Assembly: GCA_041658685.1 (NCBI GenBank)
Contig: JBAZZS010000004.1
Location: 1 to 36,843 of the forward strand
Origin: Candidatus Gracilibacteria bacterium
GTDB taxonomy: Bacteria > Patescibacteriota > Gracilibacteria > UBA1369 > UBA12473
DNA: 36,843 nt
Direction: 5' to 3'
This document shows positions 15,740 through 23,022 of this stretch, piece by piece (within the stretch, counting starts at the first letter, position 1; every line of letters starts with the position of its first letter). A model generated the notes under the pieces. The model saw only the letters and a list, made by a program, of their open reading frames with translations, was not told where the DNA came from and searched no databases. Both the position numbers and the translations under genes were made by a program.

Positions 15740-16010
15740 GCGAAAGAGGTTGCCACCAAGCATGAAAACGAGGTTTCCCGTATTTAAGTTCTCGAGAACC
15801 GCGGCTCACGGTTTCAATTCCAACCTTAAGCTTTTCTGACACCTGATGTTGCGGAATCCCCTGCTTCAATAATTTAAAAATCTGAAGACGACGCGCAACC
15901 TCCTCCAATTCCGCACGAGTCAAAACCGCGGAAAGAAAATCTTCGGCCAATTTCAAATCATCGATTTGAACAATGACCTGCGCCAATTCTTTGATAAAAG
16001 TTCTTTGCAT
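15732..16010 (-). CDS. trpR: Tryptophan repressor TrpR, with tandem Trp codons near the C-terminus
   Basis: A 92-residue all-helical repressor of the TrpR superfamily. The helix-turn-helix covers about 52-75 (QHQVSEKLKVGIETVSRGSRELKYG). Residues that bind Trp in E. coli TrpR are matched: T31 (Thr44), R41 (Arg54) and R70-G71-S72 (Arg84-Gly85-Ser86). This favours a true Trp-responsive repressor over the YerC branch. The C-terminus reads HAWWQPLSRG, with W85-W86 (15753-15758) seven codons before the stop, followed at once by the attenuator. The gene heads the trp operon and has an operator over its own promoter, so it should be autoregulated. It is likely a repressor and at the same time the leader peptide for attenuation (inference). 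Confidence 0.93.
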   Translation of the reverse strand: MQRTFIKELAQVIVQIDDLKLAEDFLSAVLTRAELEEVARRLQIFKLLKQGIPQHQVSEKLKVGIETVSRGSRELKYGKPRFHAWWQPLSRG

Positions 16011-16050
16011 AACCTTTAATTTAAACCTTAAAATTTAAACAACGATCATC

Positions 16051-16070
16051 CTAGTACACTAGAATACTAG
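16051..16070 (-). promoter_or_regulatory. TrpR operator: three CTAG half-sites at 8-bp period
   Basis: CTAG occurs at 16051-16054, 16059-16062 and 16067-16070, each separated by 4 bp. The E. coli trp operator has CTAG-TTAA-CTAG, the same 8-bp period. The array overlaps the predicted -10 box and start of the trpR promoter. Three sites could bind overlapping, tandem TrpR dimers. Confidence 0.8.
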
Positions 16071-16091
16071 CAAATACAAAATTAAAGTCAA
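16064..16091 (-). promoter_or_regulatory. Promoter of the trp operon
   Basis: TTGACT (16086-16091), a 16-bp spacer and TAGTAT (16064-16069) on the minus strand. The start is expected near 16057, inside the operator, giving a leader of about 45 nt to trpR. Confidence 0.65.
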
Positions 16092-16097
16092 GCAGAC

Positions 16098-16133
16098 ATG
16101 AGCACAGCGAATGTCCGCTCCCCGCATTTTCTC
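16098..16133 (+). repeat. Hairpin repeat with CTCCCCGCATTTTC tail
   Basis: GACAT...ATGTC hairpin around GAGCACAGCGA, then CGCTCCCCGCATTTTCTC. It is close to 36648-36685 (inside the tail of the lamin-tail protein gene) and related to 17707-17742. The remaining spacer to 16307 holds a second short element (CCCATTTTCAGCCC, 16211-16224, seen again at 17549-17562) and a GAGCGAAGCGGAGTGAG-type palindrome near 16268-16290, but no gene. Confidence 0.65.
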
Positions 16134-16236
16134 CAAATCAAAAAAAGCCGATCCTTTCGAACAGAAACGAAGACCGCAATTCGATGCGACGTGTCATTCG
16201 AGAAAAATACCCCATTTTCAGCCCACATGATGAAAC

Positions 16237-16253
16237 TTCAGCAATGAGCTGAA
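16237..16253 (-). terminator. Possible weak terminator or hairpin downstream of rplY
   Basis: TTCAGC, a 5-nt loop and GCTGAA form a perfect 6-bp stem 55 nt past the rplY stop. There is no proper T-tract, so termination is uncertain. Confidence 0.3.
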
Positions 16254-16307
16254 TCAACTGCTTCTCAAGCTCACTCCGCTTCGCTCCGTGAGTGCGCTAC
16301 GGGAGTA

Positions 16308-17015
16308 TTACTTCTTCTTATCGTCTTTCTTCTCTTCTTTCCCTCCCTTGGCAGGAGCAGCCCCTTCGGCACCCGCTGCCGCAGCCGGAGCACCCGCCGC
16401 TTCCGCAGCAGCAGCCGCCGCCGCTTCTTGAGCCGCCGGAGCAAGATCTTCAGCCGTTTCTTCATTCGGAGGAGACACGGTCACCACCATCAACTTGGCA
16501 TCCGAAACCACGGTCAAACCGGTCGGAACCACCAAATCTTTCACGTGAATGGTTTCCGCAAAGGTCACAAGGGGAGAAATATCCACCTTAATGGAATGCA
16601 CCAAATCTTTAGGCAAACATTTAACCTCCAATTCATGTAAGTTGGCGACTAAAACTCCACCCAAATCCTTAATTGCGAGCGAAACTCCGACAAATTCAAG
16701 AGGAATACGGGCATTAAGAACTTTATCCATTTGAACCGCGATAAAATCCACATGCGAAATTTCATCGGAAATCGGATCGTATTGCATATCCTTAACCAAA
16801 ACCGGAACACTCAAGTCTGCCCCAACCTTAAGATCAAGAATGGTGGTGTTTCCCGCGGTTTTGTACGCACGACGAAAATCCTGATAATTCATCTGAATCG
16901 AGACATTATCCCGTCCCACTCCATAACATTCGGCCGGGATCATTCCTCCAAGACGAACATCTCTCGCCTTAACGGACGGATCTCTCTTTGAAACTGCAAG
17001 GGAAACGGATTCCAT
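16308..17015 (-). CDS. rplY: 50S ribosomal protein L25 (general stress protein Ctc type)
   Basis: 235 residues. The N-terminal 5S rRNA-binding domain covers about 1-90 (KARDVRLGGMIPAECYGVG, then DPISDEISHVDFIAV) and the TL5/Ctc beta domain about 95-185. The last 50 residues are a low-complexity tail: Glu/Asp, then a long alanine-rich run, then a Lys-rich end (KGGKEEKKDDKKK). Such tails are common in the long L25 form. It is transcribed away from ybaB and probably alone. No clear promoter or Shine-Dalgarno sequence is seen before the ATG. Confidence 0.93.
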   Translation of the reverse strand: MESVSLAVSKRDPSVKARDVRLGGMIPAECYGVGRDNVSIQMNYQDFRRAYKTAGNTTILDLKVGADLSVPVLVKDMQYDPISDEISHVDFIAVQMDKVLNARIPLEFVGVSLAIKDLGGVLVANLHELEVKCLPKDLVHSIKVDISPLVTFAETIHVKDLVVPTGLTVVSDAKLMVVTVSPPNEETAEDLAPAAQEAAAAAAAEAAGAPAAAAGAEGAAPAKGGKEEKKDDKKK

Positions 17016-17144
17016 AAAAATAAGATTACAGATAAAAAAAGCTCAACAGCAGGAGGATATTAGCGAAAAACCCCTGGAAGGGCAAGCAAATTCACTAAAC
17101 ACGAGCGAAACGAGTATTTTTGGCTCCGCATTCCTGATTTAAAA

Positions 17145-17173
17145 TTTCCAATTTCCGGAAAATCTGCTATCTT
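17145..17173 (+). promoter_or_regulatory. Possible promoter of the ybaB gene
   Basis: TTTCCA (17145-17150), a 17-bp spacer and TATCTT (17168-17173), about 30 nt before the ATG. The -35 is the same TTTCCA as proposed for hppA. Weak by itself. Confidence 0.35.
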
Positions 17174-17203
17174 TTCCGTGCCCATTTTTTAACCTCCTGT
17201 GCC

Positions 17204-17503
17204 ATGAGTATGCTCGGAAAAATGAAAGACATGTACCAACTTCAAAAACAAGCCAAAGAAATCAAAAAAAAGTTAAAAAACATTCACATTGAAGCCGAAG
17301 AAAACGGCGTAACCGTCGTTTTAACCGCGGAACAAGAAATGATTTCCGTGAAAATTTCGGAAGAAGCCATGCAAAATCGAGAAAAACTCGAAAAATCCGT
17401 CATGAACGCCATGCAAAAAGCCCTTAAAAAATCTCAAGAAATCGCCTCCGCCAATATGAAAGAAGTCATGGGACAAATGGGCATGGATTTGCCGGGCACG
17501 TAG
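17204..17503 (+). CDS. ybaB: Nucleoid-associated protein of the YbaB/EbfC family
   Basis: 99 residues, the family's usual length. A Lys-rich first helix (GKMKDMYQLQKQAKEIKKKL) is followed by a short beta-hairpin with the usual GVTVVLTAEQEMISVKIS, and a long C-terminal helix ending GQMGMDLPG, matching the Met/Gly-rich end of the family. YbaB proteins are dimeric DNA-binding proteins, often encoded between dnaX and recR; neither is present here. The ATG at 17207 (MSMLGKM, two codons on at the third Met) is an equally plausible start region. Confidence 0.93.
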   Translation: MSMLGKMKDMYQLQKQAKEIKKKLKNIHIEAEENGVTVVLTAEQEMISVKISEEAMQNREKLEKSVMNAMQKALKKSQEIASANMKEVMGQMGMDLPGT

Positions 17504-17616
17504 CAAGTCCGAAGGACGAGCGAAGTGCCTTTGAGCGAGCGATCCCATTTTCAGCCCTTTGATGAATTCTCGGAATCGGTTGATATTCAAATCATTTTTA
17601 TCTCAATAAATTATTG

Positions 17617-17652
17617 TATAATTTAAAAGATTAAAGCGCCGTACTAGTACGG
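17617..17652 (+). promoter_or_regulatory. -10 box followed by a CTAG-centred palindrome
   Basis: Perfect TATAAT at 17617-17622 (preceded by TTG) and, at 17639-17652, the perfect palindrome CCGTACTAGTACGG. GTACTAGT equals a TrpR operator half-site, but only one CTAG is present. No good -35 is visible. It could be an operator or an RNA hairpin in a long mltG leader. Confidence 0.35.
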
Positions 17653-17706
17653 GATTATCAGATTGGAATTATTCCAGCCAAAATTTACATAAAAACCTGT
17701 CAACCA

Positions 17707-17742
17707 GACACGAACGAAGTGAGCTTTCCCTCATTTTTTCTC
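17707..17742 (+). repeat. Hairpin repeat with TTTCCCTCATTTTTTCTC tail
   Basis: CACGAACGAAGTGAG core followed by CTTTCCCTCATTTTTTCTC. It is related to the copies at 16098-16133 and 36648-36685 by the shared core and C-rich/CATTTT tail. More diverged than the other two. Confidence 0.45.
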
Positions 17743-17842
17743 AAGAAAAGTCTGCGCACGCACAGATTTTATAAGGGACATCTCCCTGCATTTTCCCTTC
17801 TTCTCTCCTCCCATACCAAATACTTCATACTAATCCCCCCCC

Positions 17843-18901
17843 ATGCGCCATCCCTCTCTCAAAATCTACGTCATCATCGTCCTTATCGCCGCCGGAATCC
17901 TCTTGGGCATTAAAGGCGTCCCCGCTTATTATGGCACTTGGCTCAACACCCCATCCGACGCTTCAAATACGGAAAATTTTGTTTTCGACATTCAACCCGG
18001 AGACTCGGGAAAAACCGTGACCGAAAACCTCAAACAAGAAAATCTCATTTCAAACGGTTTCTTTTTTTACTGGTATCTCCGTCACGAAAACTTGGGAAAC
18101 GAAATTCAATCCGGACGCTTTGTTCTTTCCCCTTCCATGACCCCCATGGAAATCGTAAACAACATCACCAGTGGAAAAGGCCAAATGGCGCTCACCATTC
18201 CCGAAGGATGGACCATTCAAGCCATCGATGAACGGCTCGTAGACATGGGGCTCATTCAATCCGGAGAATTCACCACCGCAGTCCAAGATTATCAAATCTA
18301 TCTTAATGACACCGATTTTTACGTATTTCCCTATCCATGGCTCTTGCAAAACGAGGGAAGCCTCGTCGCTTCATTTGAAGGATATCTTTTCCCGGAAACC
18401 TATTATATCAATCCTTCAACTTTCACATGTAAAGAAATGATCACTCGACTCTTAGACACCTTTGAAGCCAAATTTCTTTCTCCTGAAAATCTTGAAAAAA
18501 TCACGGCCAGTGGCCGATCTCTCAATGACATTGTGATCATGGCATCGATTGTGGAACGCGAGGCTTTTCTCGATGGAGACCGCCCGATCATTGCCGGTAT
18601 TTTATGGAAAAGACTCGACAGCGACTGGGCCTTGGGCGCGGACGCCACTTTAATTTATGCCTTAGAGCCCGATCAATCGCTCGAAGAAAACCTCGATCTC
18701 AATTCCCCTTATAACACTCGACAATACAAAGGCCTCCCCCCGACCGCCATCAGTAATCCGGGTCTCGCCTCCCTCGAAGCCGCACTCAATCCCGAGGCCA
18801 GCGATTATTGGTTTTACCTCAATGATCAAGAAACCGGCCAAGCCCATTACGGAACCACGCTCGAAGAACACAACCAAAACATCCAAGAATGGTTAAGGTA
18901 A
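17843..18901 (+). CDS. mltG: Endolytic murein transglycosylase MltG (YceG-like)
   Basis: 352 residues. A single N-terminal membrane anchor (about 7-25, IYVIIVLIAAGILLGI) is followed by a LysM-like subdomain (FDIQPGDSGKTVTENLKQENLIS) and the YceG catalytic domain. The catalytic glutamate is E238 in MASIVEREA, equivalent to Glu218 of E. coli MltG; YLFPETYYI and the SPYNTRQYKGLPPTAISNPG signature are also present. It cuts nascent glycan strands and helps set their length, so the organism makes peptidoglycan. The start is directly preceded by eight C residues, not by a Shine-Dalgarno sequence. It converges on the next gene with a 3-nt gap and no visible terminator. Confidence 0.95.
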   Translation: MRHPSLKIYVIIVLIAAGILLGIKGVPAYYGTWLNTPSDASNTENFVFDIQPGDSGKTVTENLKQENLISNGFFFYWYLRHENLGNEIQSGRFVLSPSMTPMEIVNNITSGKGQMALTIPEGWTIQAIDERLVDMGLIQSGEFTTAVQDYQIYLNDTDFYVFPYPWLLQNEGSLVASFEGYLFPETYYINPSTFTCKEMITRLLDTFEAKFLSPENLEKITASGRSLNDIVIMASIVEREAFLDGDRPIIAGILWKRLDSDWALGADATLIYALEPDQSLEENLDLNSPYNTRQYKGLPPTAISNPGLASLEAALNPEASDYWFYLNDQETGQAHYGTTLEEHNQNIQEWLR

Positions 18902-18904
18902 TCC

Positions 18905-19354
18905 TCATTGAACCTCTGGAACCAAATCAAAAGGTCCGTAAACTTTCTCTCCAAACGCATCTCCGGCATCCACAATGAGATATTGATTTCCGCAAACAAA
19001 CGCATCTCGTGAAGACCACCCCCCGACAATCCCATATCCGGGATTAAAATTATAATAGACCACCTTTTCCGCATTCTCCCCTGAATCCAAGCAATAAAAA
19101 TCCCCATCAAACATCCCCCCATTTCGATAAATAGCCTGATAATCCGAGGCTAAAAGATACTCATCCGGGATATTCTCTTTATGATTTTGATAAAGAAAAC
19201 CCTCGGGGACAGAAGGATTCACACAACTCACCGCTCCATACCCGGTGACCTGTTCGGTGGCATCTTCCCTATGGGTTCGAACTACTGATGCAGTAAAAAG
19301 AAAAACGACCAAAAGAACAAATAAGTGTTCCAAAATTCTTAAAATTTTTTTCAT
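18905..19354 (-). CDS. Hypothetical secreted or membrane-anchored protein
   Basis: 149 residues. The N-terminal hydrophobic segment at about 8-25 (LEHLFVLLVVFLFTASVV), after MKKILRI, is a signal peptide or anchor. The exported part has three cysteines (CVNPSVPEG, FYCLDSGE, FVCGNQYLI) and many Tyr/Gly residues, with no family motif I know. It lies 18 nt downstream of the FecR-like gene on the same strand and probably shares its transcript. Codon use resembles its neighbours. Confidence 0.65.
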   Translation of the reverse strand: MKKILRILEHLFVLLVVFLFTASVVRTHREDATEQVTGYGAVSCVNPSVPEGFLYQNHKENIPDEYLLASDYQAIYRNGGMFDGDFYCLDSGENAEKVVYYNFNPGYGIVGGWSSRDAFVCGNQYLIVDAGDAFGEKVYGPFDLVPEVQ

Positions 19355-19372
19355 AAATAAAATAAATAAATA

Positions 19373-20989
19373 TTAAGGCGCCTCATAATAGATCGAAAAC
19401 GTAAACGCCGCGCTGCGATTCCCGTCCGAATCTTCAGCATAAACCGTGTACGAATTGTCTCCGATTTTATAATTTCCAAAATCAAGTTTGGCGTAATAAT
19501 TCCACGACCCGCTTCCGACCACAAATTTAGTGAGTTTAAAGTCATTCACATACACCGCCACAGCCTCGAGCCCCACCGTCCCCTCAATCAAAACCTCGGC
19601 CGCGCTCGTGGTATAAGGCCATGCCGCAGGAGCGGATTCATCATTCAACAACGTCACCGAGGGCGTACCCACAACGCCATTTAAAGCAGGCTCAATGGGT
19701 GTCTCCTCCGTGGGCACGGTTTCCGGTGAAACCTCGATTGTCGTGGTTTCATCTTCAACCGGCGTCTCCGTCACTTCCTCCTCCTCCAAAGCCGTGAACG
19801 CCCCTTCCGGCACTTCCACAATCAACTCAATCGACGTGCTCGGCAAATCCTCTTCATTTCGCGCCACAATCATAAAGCGATTTCTGCCTTCTCTCAAATT
19901 TCCATACCCGTAAAACGCATTGTATTTCCACGTGGTCGCTCCAGCCACATACGACTGCAATGTGTACGCGGAAGCCACTCCGTTTTCATCATAATTGGTC
20001 ACCGTAACACTCACGGTATCCGCACTCGCCGTACCCTCGATAGTCACCGATGTTTCGCCCGTAGGTAAGGTATACGGATTATCCGTCGGAAAAGTAATGG
20101 CAATCACAGGCACCGCATTCTCGACCACGGGTTCAATCGTCTCAACGGGAGTTTCCACATCTGTCGTCGGAATTTCTTCCGTGATCTCTGTCGTTTCCGT
20201 GGTCGGAATCGATTCCTCCACTTCATACACGGTGGGATCCATATCTTGAGAAGAATTCCATACATACCAATCACTCACTTCCCACTCATTATCCACCGCT
20301 TCCAACAATGAAATCGATTCACGCGCCACCATTTTCTCAAGATCGCTCGCCGTGATTTCAACTTGTTGCCCCACCCCCACTTTCACTTGTTCAAGCACCA
20401 CTTTCCGATCCGAATCCGGCTCAAACACTTCCACCAAAACCTCTCCTTCGGTCACACGCACATTCTCAAGATCACTCAATTCCACTTCAAAAATTGCACG
20501 ATACGACGTGATGCGTAAATTGTCCGTCTCCACCACAAAATTCAAATTTTGTTCCGCACTTTCCACCATATTGAGCCAAATACGTCCGTTTTGAAGCGTC
20601 AAATTCACTTGATCCGAATCGTCTCCGGCAATTATTTTATTGATTTCCAAACTCGAATCCGCATCCAATCGCCCCACAGTTCCATTATAAAAAGTTAAAA
20701 CCCCTCGACTGGAACGCCCGAGCCCGAGTCGATCCCCTTCAAGCACCAACTGCCCGGAATACGCTTTGGTCCATTCGGTCGCGCCCCACGGCAAAATCGT
20801 GGCCGTGCCCTGATCAAGATAAAGATAAATCTTATTTTTGAGCTCAATTTCACGCTGATCAAGAAAATTGCAAAACAACTGAATCGCCAACACAATAATA
20901 ATTCCGACAAAAATAATCAGTAAAAACGGCCAAAGAAACTCCTTGGACCCACGTCTTTTGCGAAGATAAGGATGACGAGCGTGAACCAT
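19373..20989 (-). CDS. Membrane-anchored FecR-domain protein with two Ig-like domains
   Basis: 538 residues. A short basic N-terminus (RHPYLRKRRGSK) is followed by one membrane helix (about 20-43, FLLIIFVGIIIVLAIQLF), giving an N-in, C-out topology. Residues about 60-215 resemble a FecR domain (GQLVLEGDRLGLGRSSRG, LTLQNGRIWLNM, VTEGEVLVEVFEP). Two Thr/Glu/Pro-rich linkers (about 260-290 and 405-440) precede two beta-sandwich modules (VTIEGTASADTVSVTV, about 305-400; VLIEGTVGLEAVAVYVN, about 460-535) that look homologous to each other. Probably a cell-surface structural or adhesion protein rather than a sigma regulator, as no ECF sigma gene is nearby. It sits 65 nt downstream of dnaA. Confidence 0.75.
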   Translation of the reverse strand: MVHARHPYLRKRRGSKEFLWPFLLIIFVGIIIVLAIQLFCNFLDQREIELKNKIYLYLDQGTATILPWGATEWTKAYSGQLVLEGDRLGLGRSSRGVLTFYNGTVGRLDADSSLEINKIIAGDDSDQVNLTLQNGRIWLNMVESAEQNLNFVVETDNLRITSYRAIFEVELSDLENVRVTEGEVLVEVFEPDSDRKVVLEQVKVGVGQQVEITASDLEKMVARESISLLEAVDNEWEVSDWYVWNSSQDMDPTVYEVEESIPTTETTEITEEIPTTDVETPVETIEPVVENAVPVIAITFPTDNPYTLPTGETSVTIEGTASADTVSVTVTNYDENGVASAYTLQSYVAGATTWKYNAFYGYGNLREGRNRFMIVARNEEDLPSTSIELIVEVPEGAFTALEEEEVTETPVEDETTTIEVSPETVPTEETPIEPALNGVVGTPSVTLLNDESAPAAWPYTTSAAEVLIEGTVGLEAVAVYVNDFKLTKFVVGSGSWNYYAKLDFGNYKIGDNSYTVYAEDSDGNRSAAFTFSIYYEAP

Positions 20990-21054
20990 AAAAAAATGAA
21001 AAGCGCCTAGATGGGCTTAAAATAACCAAAAACGGGGAGAGTGTAAAGGAAAAA

Positions 21055-22476
21055 TTATAGCCCCATCTCCTGCTTCAGCGCGTTCACATCCCGCACCACT
21101 TTATGATCTTTTCGTAAAAGTTTAATCACCTTCTCAATCGAGTGCATCACGGTTGTATGATTGCGCGCAAATTCTTCACCGATTTGCTCCAACGAGGCAG
21201 CCAGATCTTTTCGAATCAAATACATGGCAATTTGTCTCGGCAATAAAATTTCTTTTTTGCGCACCGGCCCGATAAGATCACTTTTAGTCAGCTTAAAATA
21301 ATCCGCCACAATCGAAATCACCTCATCCGGCGTCTTGGCCAACGATTTATGTTCTCGCCCATCGTCCACCACAGCAAATTCCCCTCCTCGATTTAATTTT
21401 TTCAAAATTCCGGCCACAGACCGAACCGTGGGCGTGATTTGCTCCAACTCATATTGCGCAATCGCCTGCATCAAAACGCCCTCCAACTCACGAATGCTGT
21501 GATGCACATTGTACGCGATAAAATCCAAAACCTCGGTCGGGAGCAAAACCTGATGTTCTCGACATTTAGCCTGCAAAATCGCCAACCGCGTTTCATAATC
21601 CGGAAACTGCACATCCACAATCATTCCCATTTCAAACCGGCTGATCAACCGATCCTGAATATCCTTCAACTCCTTGGGCGGCCGATCCGCGCTGATAATA
21701 ATCTGTTTATTGGCATCGTAGAGTTCATTGAACGTATGAAAAAATTCCTCCTGCGTCCGTTCCTTATGCGCCAAAAACTGAATGTCATCGATGATCAAAC
21801 AATCCACATGGCGATAACGAGCTTTAAAATCTTTGGCTCCCTGTTTTCGAATCGCTTCCACAATCTCATTCGTAAACCGTTCGGAGGTCATATAAATCAC
21901 CACGGCATTCGGATTGCGATGTAAAATTTCATTTCCGGTGCCCTGCAAAAGATGGGTTTTCCCCAACCCCACGTCTCCATACACAAACAACGGGTTGTAC
22001 GCACCTCCGGGACGACGCCCAACCGCCAAACATGCGGCATGAGCCAATCGATTTTCAGATCCAATAATAAAATTATCGAGCGTGTATTTGGAATTGAGCG
22101 CTTTACTACGAACGCCCTCGTTGGTCACGGTGTATTCTTCTTTATTGCGAACTTTTTTCACGTTTTTTAATCCCTTCAACACCGAATTTACATCCACGGA
22201 CCGCAAATCATCAGGTTGGCCCAACTTTCCATCCACTTCATAATGAATGCGCTTGATCGTAGAATCGAGAGACTGAATGGCTTCAAAAAGAAGGCTATGA
22301 TTGCGATTCGCCACCCAATCTCGAGAAAGAGTGATCGGAAAACCCACCGTAATCGTCTCCCCTTCTCGTTTCACAATCGCGGTGTGCTGAAACCACGTCA
22401 AAAAATCCGAACGCTTAATCTTGGGCTCGAGCGCGGTCAAAACTTGGATCCAAAAATCGCGAAAAGAATCGGACAT
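21055..22476 (-). CDS. dnaA: Chromosomal replication initiator protein DnaA
   Basis: 473 residues from the ATG at 22474-22476 (MSDSFRDFWIQVL). An upstream ATG at 22545 would add 23 residues that overlap the putative promoter and match no DnaA. Domain I covers 1-80. The AAA+ core has Walker A GDVGLGKT (about 167-174) and Walker B CLIIDDIQF (about 226-234), with the sensor and arginine regions following. Domain IV's helix-turn-helix (about 407-452) contains the DnaA signature LEQIGEEFARNHTTVMHSIEKV. No dnaN follows; the downstream gene is a FecR-like surface protein. I found no cluster of TTATCCACA boxes in either flank, so an origin here is not supported. Confidence 0.97.
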   Translation of the reverse strand: MSDSFRDFWIQVLTALEPKIKRSDFLTWFQHTAIVKREGETITVGFPITLSRDWVANRNHSLLFEAIQSLDSTIKRIHYEVDGKLGQPDDLRSVDVNSVLKGLKNVKKVRNKEEYTVTNEGVRSKALNSKYTLDNFIIGSENRLAHAACLAVGRRPGGAYNPLFVYGDVGLGKTHLLQGTGNEILHRNPNAVVIYMTSERFTNEIVEAIRKQGAKDFKARYRHVDCLIIDDIQFLAHKERTQEEFFHTFNELYDANKQIIISADRPPKELKDIQDRLISRFEMGMIVDVQFPDYETRLAILQAKCREHQVLLPTEVLDFIAYNVHHSIRELEGVLMQAIAQYELEQITPTVRSVAGILKKLNRGGEFAVVDDGREHKSLAKTPDEVISIVADYFKLTKSDLIGPVRKKEILLPRQIAMYLIRKDLAASLEQIGEEFARNHTTVMHSIEKVIKLLRKDHKVVRDVNALKQEMGL

Positions 22477-22536
22477 AAAATTCAAGGGTGACAGGGATCC
22501 TATAATACTGAGCCACTCAAATCGAAACAAGAGAAA

Positions 22537-22542
22537 ATTATA
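22537..22542 (-). promoter_or_regulatory. -10 box upstream of dnaA
   Basis: Perfect TATAAT on the minus strand, preceded by TTG. The leader to the ATG at 22476 would be about 55 nt. A second, weaker box TATTAT lies nearer the gene at 22500-22505. No clear -35 for either. Confidence 0.4.
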
Positions 22543-22560
22543 CAAAACGATAGATGTGAC

Positions 22561-22964
22561 TTAACCCGCATGCCTCAAATGCTGATTCCATGCTAAACGA
22601 GAATCATTAAGATATCTATTCAAATTGCGAACAGAATCTTCCTGAGTAGATCGAGCTTGGCTCGTCCAACTCACCACCGATTTTTGCCCTCTATCTTCAT
22701 AAAGATTAAAATATGTTCTATGAATACTTTGGGAAGTAACCTCTAACCGCAATGACCCAATCGATCCGCATGTACTTAAAAAATCAAAAAAAAGTCTTAG
22801 AACAGATGGAGACCCGGATAAATACCCTTCCAGCGGCTTGCCTGGTTCTGGATTCTCTAACATAAAAAAAAATTTTCTGCTTCGGGATTCTGGGTTTGAA
22901 AAAGTCTTATTAAAGAGTCCATTTTCTCTGGAATGCGATCTTCTAGGGACTTTAACTCTTCCAT
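22561..22964 (-). pseudogene. Small hypothetical gene split by a frameshift at a nine-T run
   Basis: Two overlapping frames. The first runs from the ATG at 22964 to a TAG at 22857 (35 residues, MEELKSLEDRIPEKMDS...NPEAENFF). The second runs from an ATG at 22863 to 22561 (100 residues, MLENPEPGKPLEGYL...). The junction is a run of nine T on the coding strand (22864-22872). One extra T would join them into a single 134-residue protein reading NPEAENFFFMLENPEPG. This could be a homopolymer sequencing error, a decayed gene, or expression by transcriptional slippage. The second frame may also be translated on its own. I recognise no family. The gene precedes dnaA on the same strand. Confidence 0.55.
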
Positions 22965-23022
22965 TTTAAAAAAAGTTAAAAAAATTAATGTACCTAATCT
23001 CTATCAAAAAATATTTACTAAA

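Larger units (their letters stand above)
17504..17842. other. 339-bp repeat-rich spacer between ybaB and mltG
   Basis: No gene. It holds GGACGAGCGAAGTGCC- and GAGCGAGCG-type short palindromes (17508-17545), the element CCCATTTTCAGCCC (17549-17562), a TATAAT box (17617-17622), a 14-bp palindrome around CTAG (17639-17652), a hairpin repeat (17707-17742) and a run of eight C just before the mltG ATG (17835-17842). A small frame at 17719-17913 crosses the repeat and is not supported. Confidence 0.7.

Noticed and set aside
17719..17913. 64-codon plus-strand frame before mltG
   Set aside because: It runs through a dispersed repeat and overlaps the mltG start in another frame; the composition is not protein-like.
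20980..22560. Replication origin next to dnaA
   Set aside because: I saw no cluster of TTATCCACA-type boxes or AT-rich unwinding region in either flank; near-matches at 20288 and 1317 are isolated and inside genes.
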